From Inia geoffrensis (lineage: Eukaryota > Chordata > Mammalia > Artiodactyla > Iniidae): a stretch of DNA of 64,000 nucleotides. The notes below the pieces were generated by a model. It was not told the DNA's origin, searched no databases, and was given only the letters and a program-made list of their open reading frames with translations. Position numbers and translations under genes: made by a program. This document shows, one piece after another, positions 47,530 to 59,032 of the stretch (within the stretch, counting starts at the first letter, position 1; each line of letters starts with the position of its first letter). The stretch covers positions 69,906,784-69,970,783 of the forward strand of contig CM070910.1 in NCBI GenBank assembly GCA_036417435.1. Direction: 5' to 3'.

Positions 47530-48870
47530 CACCATACACAAAAATAAACTCCAAATGGATTAAAGACTTAAATGTAATACCAAACACTATAAAACTTTTA
47601 GAGGAAAACATAGGAAAAACACTCTTTGACATAAATCTCAGGAAGATCTTTTTTACCCACCTTCTAGAGCAACAGAAATAAAAACAAAAATAAACAAATG
47701 GGACTTAATTAAACTTAAAAGCTTTTGCACAGCAAAGGAAACCATAAACAACACAAAAAGACAACCCTCAGAATGGGAGAATGTATTTGCAAATGAAACA
47801 ATAGACAAAGGATTAATCTCCAAAATATACAAACTGCTCATGGAGCTCAATATCAAAAATACAAACAATCCAGTTAAAAAAGGGGTGGAAAACCTACACA
47901 GACATTTCACCAAGGAAGACATACAGATGGCCAAGAGGCATATGAAAAGCTTCTCAACATCACTAATTATTAGAGAAATGCAAATCAGAACTACAATGAG
48001 ATATCACCTCACGCCGGTCAGAATGGCCATCATCAAAAAATCTAGAAACAAGAAATGCTGGAGAGGGTGTGGAGAAAAGGGAACCATCTTGCACTGTTGG
48101 TGGGAATGTAAATTGATACAACCATTATGGAAAACAGTATGGAGGTTCCTTAAAAAACTAAAAATAGAACTACCATATGACCCAGCAATCTCACTACTGG
48201 GCATATACGCTGAGAAAACCATAATTCAAAAAGGGACACACACCACAATGTTCATTTCAGCACTGTTTACAATAGCCAGGTCATGGAAGCAACCTAAGTG
48301 TCCATCGACAGGTGAATGGATAAAGAAGATGTGGCACATATATACAATGGAACATTACTCAGCCATAAAAAGAAACGAAATTGAGTTATTTGTAGTGAGG
48401 TGGATGGACCTAGAGTCTGTCGTACAGAGTGAAGTAAGTCAGAAGGAGGAAAACAAATACCGTATGCTAACACATATATATGGAATCTTAAAAAAAAAAA
48501 AATGGTACTGATGAGCATATTTGCAGGGCAGGAATAAAGAGGCAGACATAGAGAATGGACTTGATGACATGGGGTGGGAGGGCGAAGCTGGGGCAAATGA
48601 GAGTAGCACTAACATATATACACTAACGAATGTAAAATAGTTGGCTGGTGGTTAGCAGCCGCATAGCACAGGGAGATCAGCTGCGTGCTTTGCGATGACC
48701 TAGAGGGGTGGGATAGGGAGGGTGGGAGGGAGGCTCAAGAGAGAGGGGATATGGGGACATGTGTATGCATATGGCTGATTTGCCTTGTTGTGCAACAGAA
48801 ACTAGTATAGTATTGTGAAGCAATTATACTCCAATAAAGATCTATTAAAAAAATAGTAAAAAAAAAAATT
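47530..48870 (+). pseudogene. L1-B ORF2 C-terminal part and 3' UTR
   Basis: It continues L1-B. '[12 protein letters not shown]'-type text with frame changes is followed by an open stretch of 223 codons (47840-48511) holding the cysteine-histidine knuckle C-x3-C-x7-H-x4-C (about 48056-48110). The 3' UTR follows, ending 'ccaataaagatctatt' and an A-rich tail near 48870. Confidence 0.9.
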
Positions 48871-49403
48871 TTGTGTAGCATATTTGAAGGTTGCTAAGAG
48901 AGTAGATCCTAATAGTCCTCAACTGAAGAAAAAAATTCAATAAATAATAATTAAATATTATTTAAATAATATTAAATTATTAAATAATATTAAATAATAT
49001 TTAATCATTGAATATTAAATAATATCTAATCACTAGATGATGTGGTGAGCATTTTTATTAAGCACATGCCCTTCAATATTCCCTCTATTTTTTCCTCAAT
49101 GACCTTTAATCATCCAGCACACAAGCAAGATAATTACTGTTTTAATATAAAGATTTGAGTCTGTTCAACTTGAGAATGTCAATTCTGTATTTACTCCACC
49201 AAGCTTCTAGTTTTCAAAATAAACAAATGACTGGCTTGTAATCAGAAACTACTTATATCTAACTGACCTGCCTATCAGGCACCTGCTTTTTAAAGGGAGT
49301 GTTTCTTACTTCAATTCATTTTGGCATTACATGAATAGTTTCTGAAACCCTGGTGGAAATATATCCTTCAGAGGAGAGGTCCAGTATTTCACTCTAGATT
49401 CCA
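48871..49403. other. Stretch with no recognised gene or repeat
   Basis: It has an AT-rich block of 'attaaataat' motifs at 48940-49030, and otherwise plain sequence. Confidence 0.45.
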
Positions 49404-49475
49404 CTGAGAATATTAAATTTTTTTTTTCAGCTGAACAAAGAATCTTTTATTTGTGACATACAGGTACAACGAATG

Positions 49476-49974
49476 AGGGAATTCCTGGCAATACAGTGGT
49501 TAGGACTCCATGCTGTCACTGCTGAGAGCTCGGGTTCAATCCCTGGTCAGGGAACTAACTAAAATCCCACAAGCCACAGAGGGCAGCCCAAACAAACAAA
49601 CAAACAAACAAAGAAAAAAAAAAAAACCCAGGAAAACAAAAACAAAAAGCCCCAAAAACCAAATACAGGACTTCCCTAGTGGCGCAGTGGTTAAGGATCT
49701 GCCTACCAATGCAGGGGACATGGGTTCAAGGCCTGGTCCGGGAAGATCCCACATGCCATGGAGCAACTAAGCCCATGTGCCACAACTGCTGAGCCTGTGC
49801 TCTACAGCCCATGCTCCACAACAATAGAAGCCACCGCAATGAGAAGCCTGCGCACTGCATTGAAGAGTAGCCCCTGCTCACCGCAACTAGAGAAAGCCCA
49901 CGAGCAGCAACGAAGACCCAATGCAGCCAAAAATAAATAAATAAATAGATGAAAACAAACAAACAAAAAACAAA
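49476..49974 (+). mobile_element. Short CHR-type SINE whose tail holds a second SINE
   Basis: 'ggaattcctggcaatacagtggttagg', 'cgggttcaatccctggtcagggaac' and 'cacagagggcagccc', followed by an (aaac)n tail that continues past the inserted SINE at 49671-49945. The target duplication tacaacgaatg (49465-49475) and tacaaccaatg (49975-49985) encloses both. It lies in the NAA40 retrocopy's 3' end. Confidence 0.88.
49671..49945 (+). mobile_element. CHR-2-like SINE, nested in a SINE tail
   Basis: 'acttccctagtggcgcagtggttaagg' (A box), 'catgggttcaaggcctgg' (B box), the CHR-2 body to 'cagcaacgaagacccaatgcagcc' and an (aaat)n tail. Its insertion into the A-rich tail of the preceding SINE makes it the younger of the two. 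Confidence 0.93.
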
Positions 49975-52900
49975 TACAACCAATGCAAAAAGAGGTCATT
50001 TTTCCCCTTTTCTTCCAGTGATAACATGTTGCTAAAGAAAAAAATATATATATCAAGAAGGAGTTTATCTTCAAAGTTTCCTCTAAAAAAAACTAGGAAG
50101 GGTTAAAAAAAGAACCATAAACATGTCATACACACACCTGACATCAACGAAAATAACCTGAAATATGGTAGATACAGCTAAAAAAAAAAATCTCAAAATT
50201 AATATTTTAACATCCCCCAAAGAAACAAACAAAAAAGCCTGGTGCAAAAGGCCTGCTATGTTTCTCAAAACCAAGACATTGGGGAAATGGAGAAAGATTG
50301 ATAGTTGAGAACTGAATGGGCTCAAAACCAACAACAGGGTGACCTGCAGGTCTCAGGCAGCCCCTCCCCCGACAGCAGCCCTTGGAGGCAGCTGGACCAG
50401 CAGGACCCAGCACAAAGCACCCATCTACCAGCGGGCTCGCTGCCAGGTACCCAGGGAGCAGAAAGAAAGAATGTACACTGAACTCACCTTATGTGGGATT
50501 TACGCTGGGGTCCCTTTCAGACACCTTTAGTGGGAGGCATCAGGAATCCATATCTCTAAAAAAAAAAAAGGTTTACTTTAATAAACTTGTTTTGGTTTTT
50601 AATGGAAAAAAAGAAAAGAAATCCATGATCTAATACAGTAAATATTTATCATCCTGTGTCCTTTGAGGGACAGCAGGGATCAGAGGAAAATCTTTTCCTA
50701 AATATGCTTCTGTCGCCCCATGATTCTTGGAATGAGCCCTCCCATCCCCTCCCAGTCATTAAAATTCTCACCCTTGGGTAAAATCCCCTGGGAGCCAGCA
50801 GGGTAGGGGCAAAGGTGGGCTTATTCCTGTGTAAAGCTGCAAGGCCACGTCCACTGCTGGCTGGTCAAGAGCAACGCACAGCGCAGGGCTGGGCCGGGGG
50901 AAGGAGGCCGTGTGTACAGGACCCTCCTGCACAGGCGGGAACGGGGGGCGGGGGGGGGTGTGGAGGAGGCGAGGCGGGGGGCGGAGCGGGGGAGAAGCAG
51001 GAACAGCTCCCGGGATATCTGCCAGCACGGGGGGCCAGAGAGAGGGCAGAGGGTGGGACGTGAGCAGACAGCGGTCAGAAGGACGGACAGGCCTCCTCGC
51101 GAGCAATCTCACGAAGGCAGAACCTTTGGGACACTCCCTAAAGCAGAGCTCAAGGTTGTCCAAGGGAAGGCGTTAGGTGCTTCTTCCTGGATAAGGATTT
51201 GGTCATTTTCTTCCCTGGAAAGGGAACAAGGGAAGAGATCGCCCTAGAGATCAGGGCGAGTTTAAACTCTCTCTATCCCACGAGAGGAGAGGAAGACCTT
51301 CTCCTGGCTCCCACCTGCTGCCACAGGTGATACCGGAAAGAAAAGCAGCTGTTTGGCCACTGAGAGGCGTTCCTGCTGCAGCCTGCGCTGCCAGCCAGGG
51401 CAGTGGCACTGGTGGCTCTGTGTGGCAGCGAGGGGCCAGGCTGGGGAGTGCGGGCAGAGGTGCCCGCTGCTGGCTGGGGGCTCTCTAAGCAGGCGGGGGG
51501 ATGGGCGGGGCGGTGGGGAGGGATACCCACCTTCAGAGAGCTATCAGCGCCAAGACAGGAGAGGAAACGGCACTAAATATGCGCGGAAAGAGGGGCCATT
51601 TTGGGGGAAGACGAGGGGCTCCCTGATGTTATTCTCCCCTTTAGAGTAAGAACTTGGGTATCTGGGGTGGTGTGAGAGGCAGAAGCAGAAAGAGTGGTGA
51701 GAAGTGACGGAGAAGAGCAGGCAGAGCCTCCGGCTGTTTTCTTTGAAAGAAAAACTCGAGTCATTGCCATGAGATCAAGAGATTACGATCAGGATGTAGC
51801 CAAGTCCAAAAGCCCGGAGAAGCCATAGTCCCCGTGGTAGGCCCCATTCACACCTGTTCCTGGTCCTCTCAGCCCCTCACTGGCAGCAATGGAGTGAGGG
51901 AGACAACCTTCCTCTCAGAGTCATCTGGTCCCCTGGCACAGCTCTGCTCTAACTGTGGATCCATAAAAGCACAGCCATAAGGAGCTCTCTCACTTCTTTG
52001 TGTCGCGGCACCAAAGACCTTCCCAAGGTCTCCATCCGAGCATCCCATCCATGAAACGGGAGGCTTTCCGAAGCCTCTCTCTACGCCTAAAAGCCCAAAT
52101 CTACACCGAGTCCATTCCTCTTTGGGAAGCAGCCAGACCCTGACCCAGGGGTCCAGAACTTTCAGAAAGGCGGGTATAAACACTCCATTGTCCAACTGTG
52201 AACGTGTGCTGGAGTTGGTGGTGCCGGCGGGCTTCTCAGGCATTCCACTGGAGGAAAGTCGAGGAACCCTACGCGGAGGAGTTCTCACTCTCGCGAGAGC
52301 CGAGAACCGAGTGAGCGGGCGGCCACTATGAGAGCATGCGCCTTGTGCCCGGGCATCCGCCGGCTTTTCCCACAGTATCCTGTCATCTCTGTTCCGTCCT
52401 GGCCTCCTGCTCTTCTAGGAGAGAGCGGGGGGGACAGCGTGGCCCTCTCCTCCCCAAGGTTCTGTGCTCTCAGGGTGCAGCCTGGCACGGGGAGGGCTGA
52501 GGAGGCCACAGCTCTGAGGGCACCTGGTAAGCGGCATGAGGCCAGGGAGAGGACAGGCCTGAGAGAAGTGTTCTGGCTTGGGAGTGCAGGGACAGCAGCC
52601 ACCAGAGTGCCCGCCTGCGTGGGAGTGCTGGCTGTCCCCAAACTTCGTCCTCCGGCTCAGGACCCCATTGGAGTAGCATCTGGACACGCTTGGGGGAGAG
52701 TCGTCGATTTCACATTGCAGCGCTTCTCTGAAGAACCTGTAGGCGCCACGATTGTGCTTACATACAGCTAATATAACTCTCCTCCTCTGTGTGCTGCTGG
52801 CCGTGATCTGCTGGATTGTATGAGGAGCTTGCCCAGGCCTTTCCGCCGCACCTTGCTCTCCATCTGGACTTCGTAATGGTACAGGACTTCGTCCCTGCAC

Positions 52901-53261
52901 ACCACGTCAAACCGGAAGAGAGGAAGGGCGACATGGACCGAACTGTTTTTCCCAAGCGATGAGAGGTAATCCATCATTTCCTTGTGTTTTCCTCGGTCCT
53001 TCCAGCCCCAGTCGCGTCGCTCATACATGGTTTACATGTTGGTCAGGTTGAAGGCCCAAACAGTGACTGGCTCCAGACATTTGCTTACATTCAATGAAGA
53101 CGTTTAACCCATTTCCATCATATTTCTTGAACACTGGGAAAGCCTCTAAAGGGTCTCCAAGCCTAGTCTTTTAATTCCCCCAAATGCAACAAGCATAAAA
53201 ATGGCAGGAAGGAAAACTTAGAAATAACACCATCTGAAGATTTTACTCTGAAAATGTTAAA

Positions 53262-54239
53262 AGGATCCTCCCCCAGCCTGTTTGTTTGCAATGAGTCTCC
53301 ACGGTAATTGTCAGTGTTTTTAACATCCAAGAATCTTATTGGTTTTTTAAAAAATTTTAACTGGTTTTTTTTGGTTTTAACCAGTTTTTAAATTGAAGTA
53401 TAATTTATCAGTTGTCAGTTTTTGCCTCCCCACTGATGATGAGAAAAATAATTCACTACGAGTTTTGGTATGAAGGTGGATTTCAGTCTGGAAATTTATT
53501 GGGAAGTCTATCCAAATGTCCTAAAGTTAAGCAAGAATAGTCATTAAATATGCAAAAATAAAAATATGTGATAGGAATCAGAAAAAAAGGATACCATAAT
53601 AATTATAGCTATAATAGCATTAAAACAATGATTTTTATCAGTGACATAAACCAACGGCTTATTTTGGATGGGCTACAACTTAGTTTTGTGGTTCTCCCTT
53701 GTTCAATTTTGGAAACTCTAGTACAAAAACTACAGATATCTGGGGGCTTTGATCCATGATGAAGGCAAATAACTGTCCAATTTCTGTTGAGATGGATTGA
53801 AATTTGAATACTGTTTTTGTGGCTATAGTATGCCACCTGCTTGGTGTATTTAAAAAAAAAAGAGAGAAAAACTCTTGTTCTGCTTGAAAGCTTTCATTGT
53901 TTCACTACATTTCAAGTAACTTTGTTAGTAAAAGATGCTGGACTTTGGTGCTTGTATTTCAGCCTTTAGTGTATTTCAGCCATTTGGAATACATTGCAGA
54001 GATAATACAGCTGAATATTAGTAAAACCCAGCTGGTGAAAATTATTGCACTCCCATTCTCCCATTTATGAGACAATCTCTTAAATCTCTGAATTGGTTTC
54101 CAGACTGCAATCCCATAATCCCATTGTGTTTAGGAAAAAATGAAAGATCTAGCAATGGCCAATTTAAAAAAGGGATCATTGGAGTTGAAGGCAAGTGGTG
54201 AGGAAAATGGTAGGCTATTATTTGAAATCTCATGGTGTG
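53262..54239. other. Stretch with no recognised gene or repeat
   Basis: AT-rich text with short ORFs only. Confidence 0.45.
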
Positions 54240-54740
54240 TCAGTTAGCTCTTACTGAATAACAAATCACCCCAAAACTTAGTGGTTTAAGACAACAGCCA
54301 TTTATTTGATTCTTGTGTTTTTGCATCGGGAGTTGGAATGCACAGGATGATTCTTCTGGTTTAGGCTGGCTCTCATTTACCGGCAGATAAAAGACTGCAG
54401 TTAGCTGTTGGTCAGCTGTGCTTCTGGGGGTGGGGTAGCTCTTGGCTTGGGTGGCAAGGCTGACTGGACCACATGCCTTTAGTCATCGACAGGCTCGTTT
54501 GGGCTTCTTCATATTGTGGTGGTGGTGGTGGTGGTGGTGGTGGTGGTGGTCTGAGGGGAAGCCCCAAAGCACAAGTGTTTTTCAGTCCTTGCATCATGTT
54601 TGCTAGCATCCCATTGGTTAAACATGCCTCATGGCCAAGTTCAGAGTCAAGTTTGAAGGAGCTCAAACTTCCATGACAAAGAGGGTATGAATACAAAGAG
54701 ATGAAGCATGTGTGGCCATTTTTCCAACCTACTGCATATG
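54240..54740 (-). repeat. Old interspersed repeat, probably LTR-derived, family not assigned
   Basis: It opens 'ttactgaataacaaatcaccccaaaacttagtggtttaagacaacagccatttattt', followed by 'tctggtttaggctggctc' and 'ccattggttaaacatgcc'. This is the common mammalian 'cttagtggcttaaaacaacaaccatttatt' repeat. Family and strand are uncertain. Confidence 0.5.
54516..54550. repeat. (GGT)n trinucleotide repeat
   Basis: About eleven uninterrupted tgg/ggt units. It yields a poly-Gly or poly-Pro stretch in translated frames, with no coding meaning here. Confidence 0.95.
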
Positions 54741-56880
54741 GGTTATTGAGCAAGATAAACCATTGAATTACGTAGGGAATCCTGACTGTATAATTTTGGC
54801 ACAACTCAAAATCTGTCATGTAAAAAAATGTTTTGGAGATTTGGTCAAAGACAGGATATGTTCAGCTAAAATTAATACTTTGTCCAAAAACTTTTGGGAA
54901 CGTCGTTTGGCTGATCAGACATCATGAAATTCAGTCTGAAGGGGTTATGAGCTCTCTCTGCGCAGAATCACTGTAGTCTGTATTAGAAAATGCTGAGAAT
55001 TGCTGCTTGGGTTCTAGAATGGCTATCTTAGATAATTTAGTGCAACCCATCCTATCCTTTTGTATGTAGAATTTTATTAAAAGTATGTATTTTTAGCTTA
55101 TATGCTTAACGTGTGTATAATTATAGCACAGATGAATTTTAGTGAAGCGGTAGTCGTAAAGGCAAGTTAGAATACAATACTGCAGTTCTCAAGGGTTGAG
55201 AATTATTGATTCAGAGAGCTGAAAGAGGCATTTTTCCATCACTGCCTAATATTAGGGTGAGGCCAGAGTGTGACCCCTATCACTCACTTTTGGAAAGGGG
55301 CAGAAACTGCTCCTAGGTGATAGGATTCATATAAAAACTAAAATACAATTATATTCCCCACCCCATCTATTCTAGCCCACTCTACCCAAAACTTTGTTTT
55401 AGTATTTCAGGAAGTTCAAGAGGTTTGAATTTATTTGGTTTTAAGAAAAGAAACTGATTTAGTTCTTATCATCTAAATAATTAGCACCAATGTACATAAA
55501 CTAAAGTTAAACTGTTTTCCCACTTATGTCAAATAAGAACTTTCTTTCCTGCATTAAAACTTCCCTAAGTGACTCTCTTTGACTACTGCCCAGTGACTCT
55601 TTCCATCTCTTTTAAGGAATTTGTCAATTTTCAACCCTCTTTTTATGTTTCTTTCTTGCTGTCACATACCTGTTGCTCCAGAGTTGGTTTGTGATGTCAA
55701 GCATGAATAGAATGCTAGATGCAGCACAGCCTCAGTAATTAGCATTACTTCGGAGGATTGATTTGAAGCAGTGAAAGGTTTGAACGCAAGCTATTCTGAA
55801 GGAAAAAAAAATATCGAATGATGTTTCCACACTCTGTTGAGCTCTTCGGATGTTTGAAAAAACAGTGAAAGTCAGCGGTACCTGACTTGAAGGAATTGAA
55901 GCTCCATTTCAAAACCTGCTTATGAAAAAAAAAAAAAGAGACTAGGAAGGAAAGCTGTACTGCATAGCTAGAGTGGGTGGAATGGATCTTGAAATTCAGA
56001 GATGAGCAACTCCATAAAAATTACTAGGAAAATTAGTCTTTCTTCAGGGAAGCGGGACTTGAGTGAAACTTATAGGAAGTGGAAATTCCCAAAATGAAAG
56101 TGAGGAATTGAGACCCTAAATCATAGCTGTTGGAGCCCTAAGGTTGGGAAGCATCTCTGTTTCCTAGATTCCGCTTTTAGAATTCATTCCAAGATCCTGA
56201 AGCACCAAGGACAGAAGAGGCAAGCCAGCCCTGCAAGCCAGGGTCAGACTAGCATGGGATGTCCAAGGGCCAGAAGAAGAGTAGCCTGACTGAAGAAGAG
56301 GTTATACTAGGGAATAATTGGAGCCAGTGCTGGGTACATAAATAGAGCTGGATTAAGGAGGGCCTTGATTATCCAAATGAGGATCTTGAGTGTGATTTGT
56401 GTACATTAGAGACTCAGAAATGTTTGAAAAGTAATATATATATATATATTTAATGTTAAATATATATTTAGTATTAGAGTACTGAACTTATAGTTATTTG
56501 ACTGAAGATGGGCAAGGAGTACCTGAAGGGGGAGCCCGCAAACTGCTTTTACGACCAGATAACGGTAGTTAGTAACCAGCTCATTATTTATATACCAATG
56601 GCGGCAGTTGAAATTTTTTCTCTATTGGTTCCTCAATTCTGCAATCTTGTTAATACTTGCAATTGCCTCAGTAATACTTTTTGCGTATATGGTACCACTG
56701 GAAGCTTCAGATTCCCCAGTTCAAACAACACCAACTTCAAATTAGTGGTATCTAACTCAATAAAGCATTACTTATGTTGAATGGTTATCTTAGAACTCTG
56801 AAGAGCTAGACAATAAAAATTATGCATTTTGATCTCAGGCTGTCTTAACATTAATCAATGTGCTGTTATTACCAAAAAGG
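54741..56880. other. Long stretch with no recognised gene or repeat
   Basis: No coding motif. 55680-55800 is AT-rich, low in repeat character and holds 'agtaattagcattactt', which has homeodomain-type TAAT cores. An (AT)n run lies at 56433-56465. 56290-56430 recalls ancient repeat text. Confidence 0.4.
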
Positions 56881-56883
56881 TAG

Positions 56884-57276
56884 TGTTATAGACAGAATTG
56901 TGTTTTCCTCTCCCCCAAATTCATATGTTGAAGCCCTATCCCTTAAAGTGACTGTATTTTGGAGGGCTTTTTGGGAGATAATTAAAGTTAAAAGAGGTCA
57001 TAGGGGTGGGGCCATGATCTGGTAGGATCGATGTCTTTATAAGAAGAGAAAGAGACACCTAAGAACTCTCTCTGTGTTAGCAGAGAGGAAAGCCATTGAG
57101 GACAAGGTGAGAAGGGGGCCATCTACAGGTTGGGGAGGGAGATCTCACCGGAAACTGAATTTTCCAATGCCTGGTCTTGGACCTCTAGCCTCCAGAACTG
57201 TGGGAAAATAAATTTCTGTTGTTTAAGCCACCCAGTCTGTGGTTCTTTGTTATGGCACCCTGAGCAGACTAATACA
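56884..57276 (+). mobile_element. MaLR-type (MLT1/MST-like) solo LTR
   Basis: It starts 'tgttatagacagaattgtg', passes 'aaattcatatgttgaagccctat', 'aaagtgactgtattttgg' and 'tctttataagaagag', and ends 'cagaactgtgggaaaataaatttctgttgtttaagccacccagtctg...gcagactaataca'. This is the ERVL-MaLR LTR layout with its poly-A signal. No clean 5-bp target duplication was found. Confidence 0.82.
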
Positions 57277-58067
57277 GACAGTAACCCTCAAAATGAAGGA
57301 CATTAAGCATGTGTGCTGGGGCTTACAGCTGCTTAATATGCCTTGTCCATAACCGATTTCTAGGCATAGTAAGCATCTAGAGTTGCAGGTTTCCATTAGA
57401 ATTACTTTAAAGAATGTGAGCTTCCAGATCTTAACTTTGTCATCCTCGTGTACATACAGCTCTCAAGTGTCAGGGGATCATTTCTTGACAAAACCTTAGC
57501 AAGGGCTATTGTAAATTTTGATCATGGGTGAGAAATTCATGAGAAAATTTCTCTGAGGAAGCCTGCACTTTTGTGCAGATGAGAGTAGTTATGTTTCCTA
57601 AAACAGAATATTGATTCACGGGTTCTAATTTAAGTTGGTGAGTGACTGATCTCTTGACAATACAGGACTGACACATCTATTTGTGTAGTGAGTAGATTGC
57701 CATTTGGCTGATGGGCGTTATTTGGTACTATGCCAACAAACCCTTTCTCCTGAACAGACCTGCGTTGCAATTTGCATTTTGTATAATAGTTGGTTTCTAG
57801 GGAGAATCAATATGATTTTGAAAGGTGATTCTCACCTACATTTCCTAGCAGTCTTTCAGGTTTTCCATTCCCTTAAAAATCAATTTGTGTGATTCTAAGG
57901 TTAAAGCTTTTCTGCCAGAAACTATTTTTGCCACAGGAGGCATAATAATAATATTGCCTCCCTCCCTCCCTTTCAAAATGCTACCTGTTTTAATCTCTTG
58001 GTAATAGAAAAAAATCTATTAATTCAAGCAGAACCTATTAAGATGTCTTGTTTTCAGTTTTTTAAAA
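57277..58067. other. Stretch with no recognised gene or repeat
   Basis: Short ORFs only, with one cct-rich run at 57957-57972. Confidence 0.45.
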
Positions 58068-58080
58068 AATGTTATTTTAG

Positions 58081-58383
58081 GGGCTTCCCTGGTGGCGCAG
58101 TGGTTAAGAATCTGCCTGCCAATGCAGGGGACATGGGTTCGAGCCCTGGTCTGGGAAGATCCCACATGCCACGGAGCAACTAAGACCGTGCGCCACAACT
58201 ACTGAGCCTTCATGCCACAACTACTGAAGCCCGTGTGCCTAGAGCCCGTGCTCTGCAACAAGAGAAGCCACTGCAATGAGAAGCCTGCGCACCACAACGA
58301 AGAGGAGCCCCGGCTCACCGCGACTAGAGAAAGCTTGCGTGCAGCAACGAAGACCCAACGCAGCCAAAAATAAATAAATAAAT
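58081..58383 (+). mobile_element. CHR-2-like SINE, well preserved
   Basis: 'gggcttccctggtggcgcagtggttaag' with A box tggcgcagtgg, 'catgggttcgagccctgg' with B box, an internal duplicated 'ccacaactactgarcc' segment, 'cagcaacgaagacccaacgcagcc' and an (aaat)n tail. The target duplication aatgttattttag (58068-58080) and aatgttgttttag (58384-58396) has one mismatch. Confidence 0.96.
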
Positions 58384-58396
58384 AATGTTGTTTTAG

Positions 58397-58795
58397 TAGG
58401 ATACTTACTGTAGTTTCAAGATCAGTTCTGGTCATTTGGAGCCAAAGCAATTCTGCCTCACCTGGTGTGATTGCAGCCCGGAATTGGTGTTCTCTATCAT
58501 AACCAGATTATGCCTAAATGCTGGTTCTTTATCTCATGGCGCATTTTATGGATTTTTTAGACAGCCTTCCTGCTCCCTGGCTGAGAGGCTTCAACATTTC
58601 CTGAAGTTGGCTATGTGTACCCTGGCTGACCCCTTTCAGCCTCTTTCTGCATGGCTCACCCCATCTCTCCAGCCATCCCCTGGGACAGGATCCCTCAGAG
58701 GTCACTCAAGTCTATCTTCGGCTGTGCCCACTCTAGCCCTTAGGAAACATGTCCCCTCCACCCACTGTGGGTGCAAACGCAGCTTTCTTCATCCC
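58397..58795. other. Stretch with no recognised gene
   Basis: A forward frame at 58436-59020 looks long (194 codons), but its second half is translated SINE. The first half has no recognisable domain. Confidence 0.45.
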
Positions 58796-58809
58796 AGCCT
58801 TCTCTTCTT

Positions 58810-59018
58810 TTTTTTTTTTTTTTTTCCGGTACACGGGCCTCTCATTGTTGTGGCCTCTCCCGTTGCGGAGCACAGGCTCCGGATGCGCAGGCTTAGCGGC
58901 CATGGCTCATGGGCCCAGCCGCTCCGCGGCATGTGGGATCTTCCCAGACCGGGGCACGAACCCATGTCCCCTGCATCGGCAGGCGGACTCTCAACCACTG
59001 CGCCACCAGGGAAGCCCT
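58810..59018 (-). mobile_element. CHR-1-like SINE, well preserved
   Basis: Poly-T, 'ccggtacacgggcctctcattgttgtgg', reverse B box and 'gcgccaccagggaagccc'. The perfect 14-bp target duplication agccttctcttctt is at 58796-58809 and 59019-59032. Confidence 0.97.
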
Positions 59019-59032
59019 AGCCTTCTCTTCTT

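Larger units (their letters stand above)
34979..48870 (+). mobile_element. L1-B: full-length LINE-1, split by L1-C
   Basis: The element comprises 34979-40107 and 47530-48870. The first part holds the 5' end ('gagatggcagtgtggg'), a 5' UTR like that of L1-A, ORF1 and ORF2 up to '[10 protein letters not shown]'. ORF2 resumes at 47530 exactly where it left off ('ccatacacaaaaataaactcc'), then come the 3' UTR and 'ccaataaagatc' with an A-rich tail. Between lies L1-C (40108-47516). A CHR SINE (38884-39088) interrupts ORF2. I could not identify the outer target duplication. Confidence 0.93.
49418..53247 (-). pseudogene. NAA40: NAA40 processed pseudogene with long 3' UTR
   Basis: An intronless minus-strand copy of the N-alpha-acetyltransferase 40 (NatD, histone H2A/H4 N-terminal acetylase) mRNA. 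Coding homology runs from about 53165 to 52595: '[13 protein letters not shown]', '[13 protein letters not shown]', the acetyl-CoA loop RRKGLGK (about 52828-52851), '[16 protein letters not shown]' and '[18 protein letters not shown]'. An in-frame stop before the first MYE, a frameshift near 52800 and loss of the normal stop disable it. The GC-rich stretch 50650-52590 is taken as its 3' UTR. In sense it ends with an AATAAA near 49450 and a poly-A (T-run at 49418-49427). Flanks ctgagaatattaaa (49404-49417) and ctgaaaatgttaaa (53248-53261) fit a target duplication (12/14). Confidence 0.9.

Noticed and set aside
34979..48870. Tandem array or assembly duplication of L1
   Set aside because: L1-B and L1-C differ in 5' UTR type, and L1-C has a target duplication within L1-B, so nesting explains the layout.
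50768..52771. Long ORFs in GC-rich DNA as a CpG-island gene
   Set aside because: The frames overlap on both strands, and the region is best explained as the 3' UTR of the NAA40 retrocopy.
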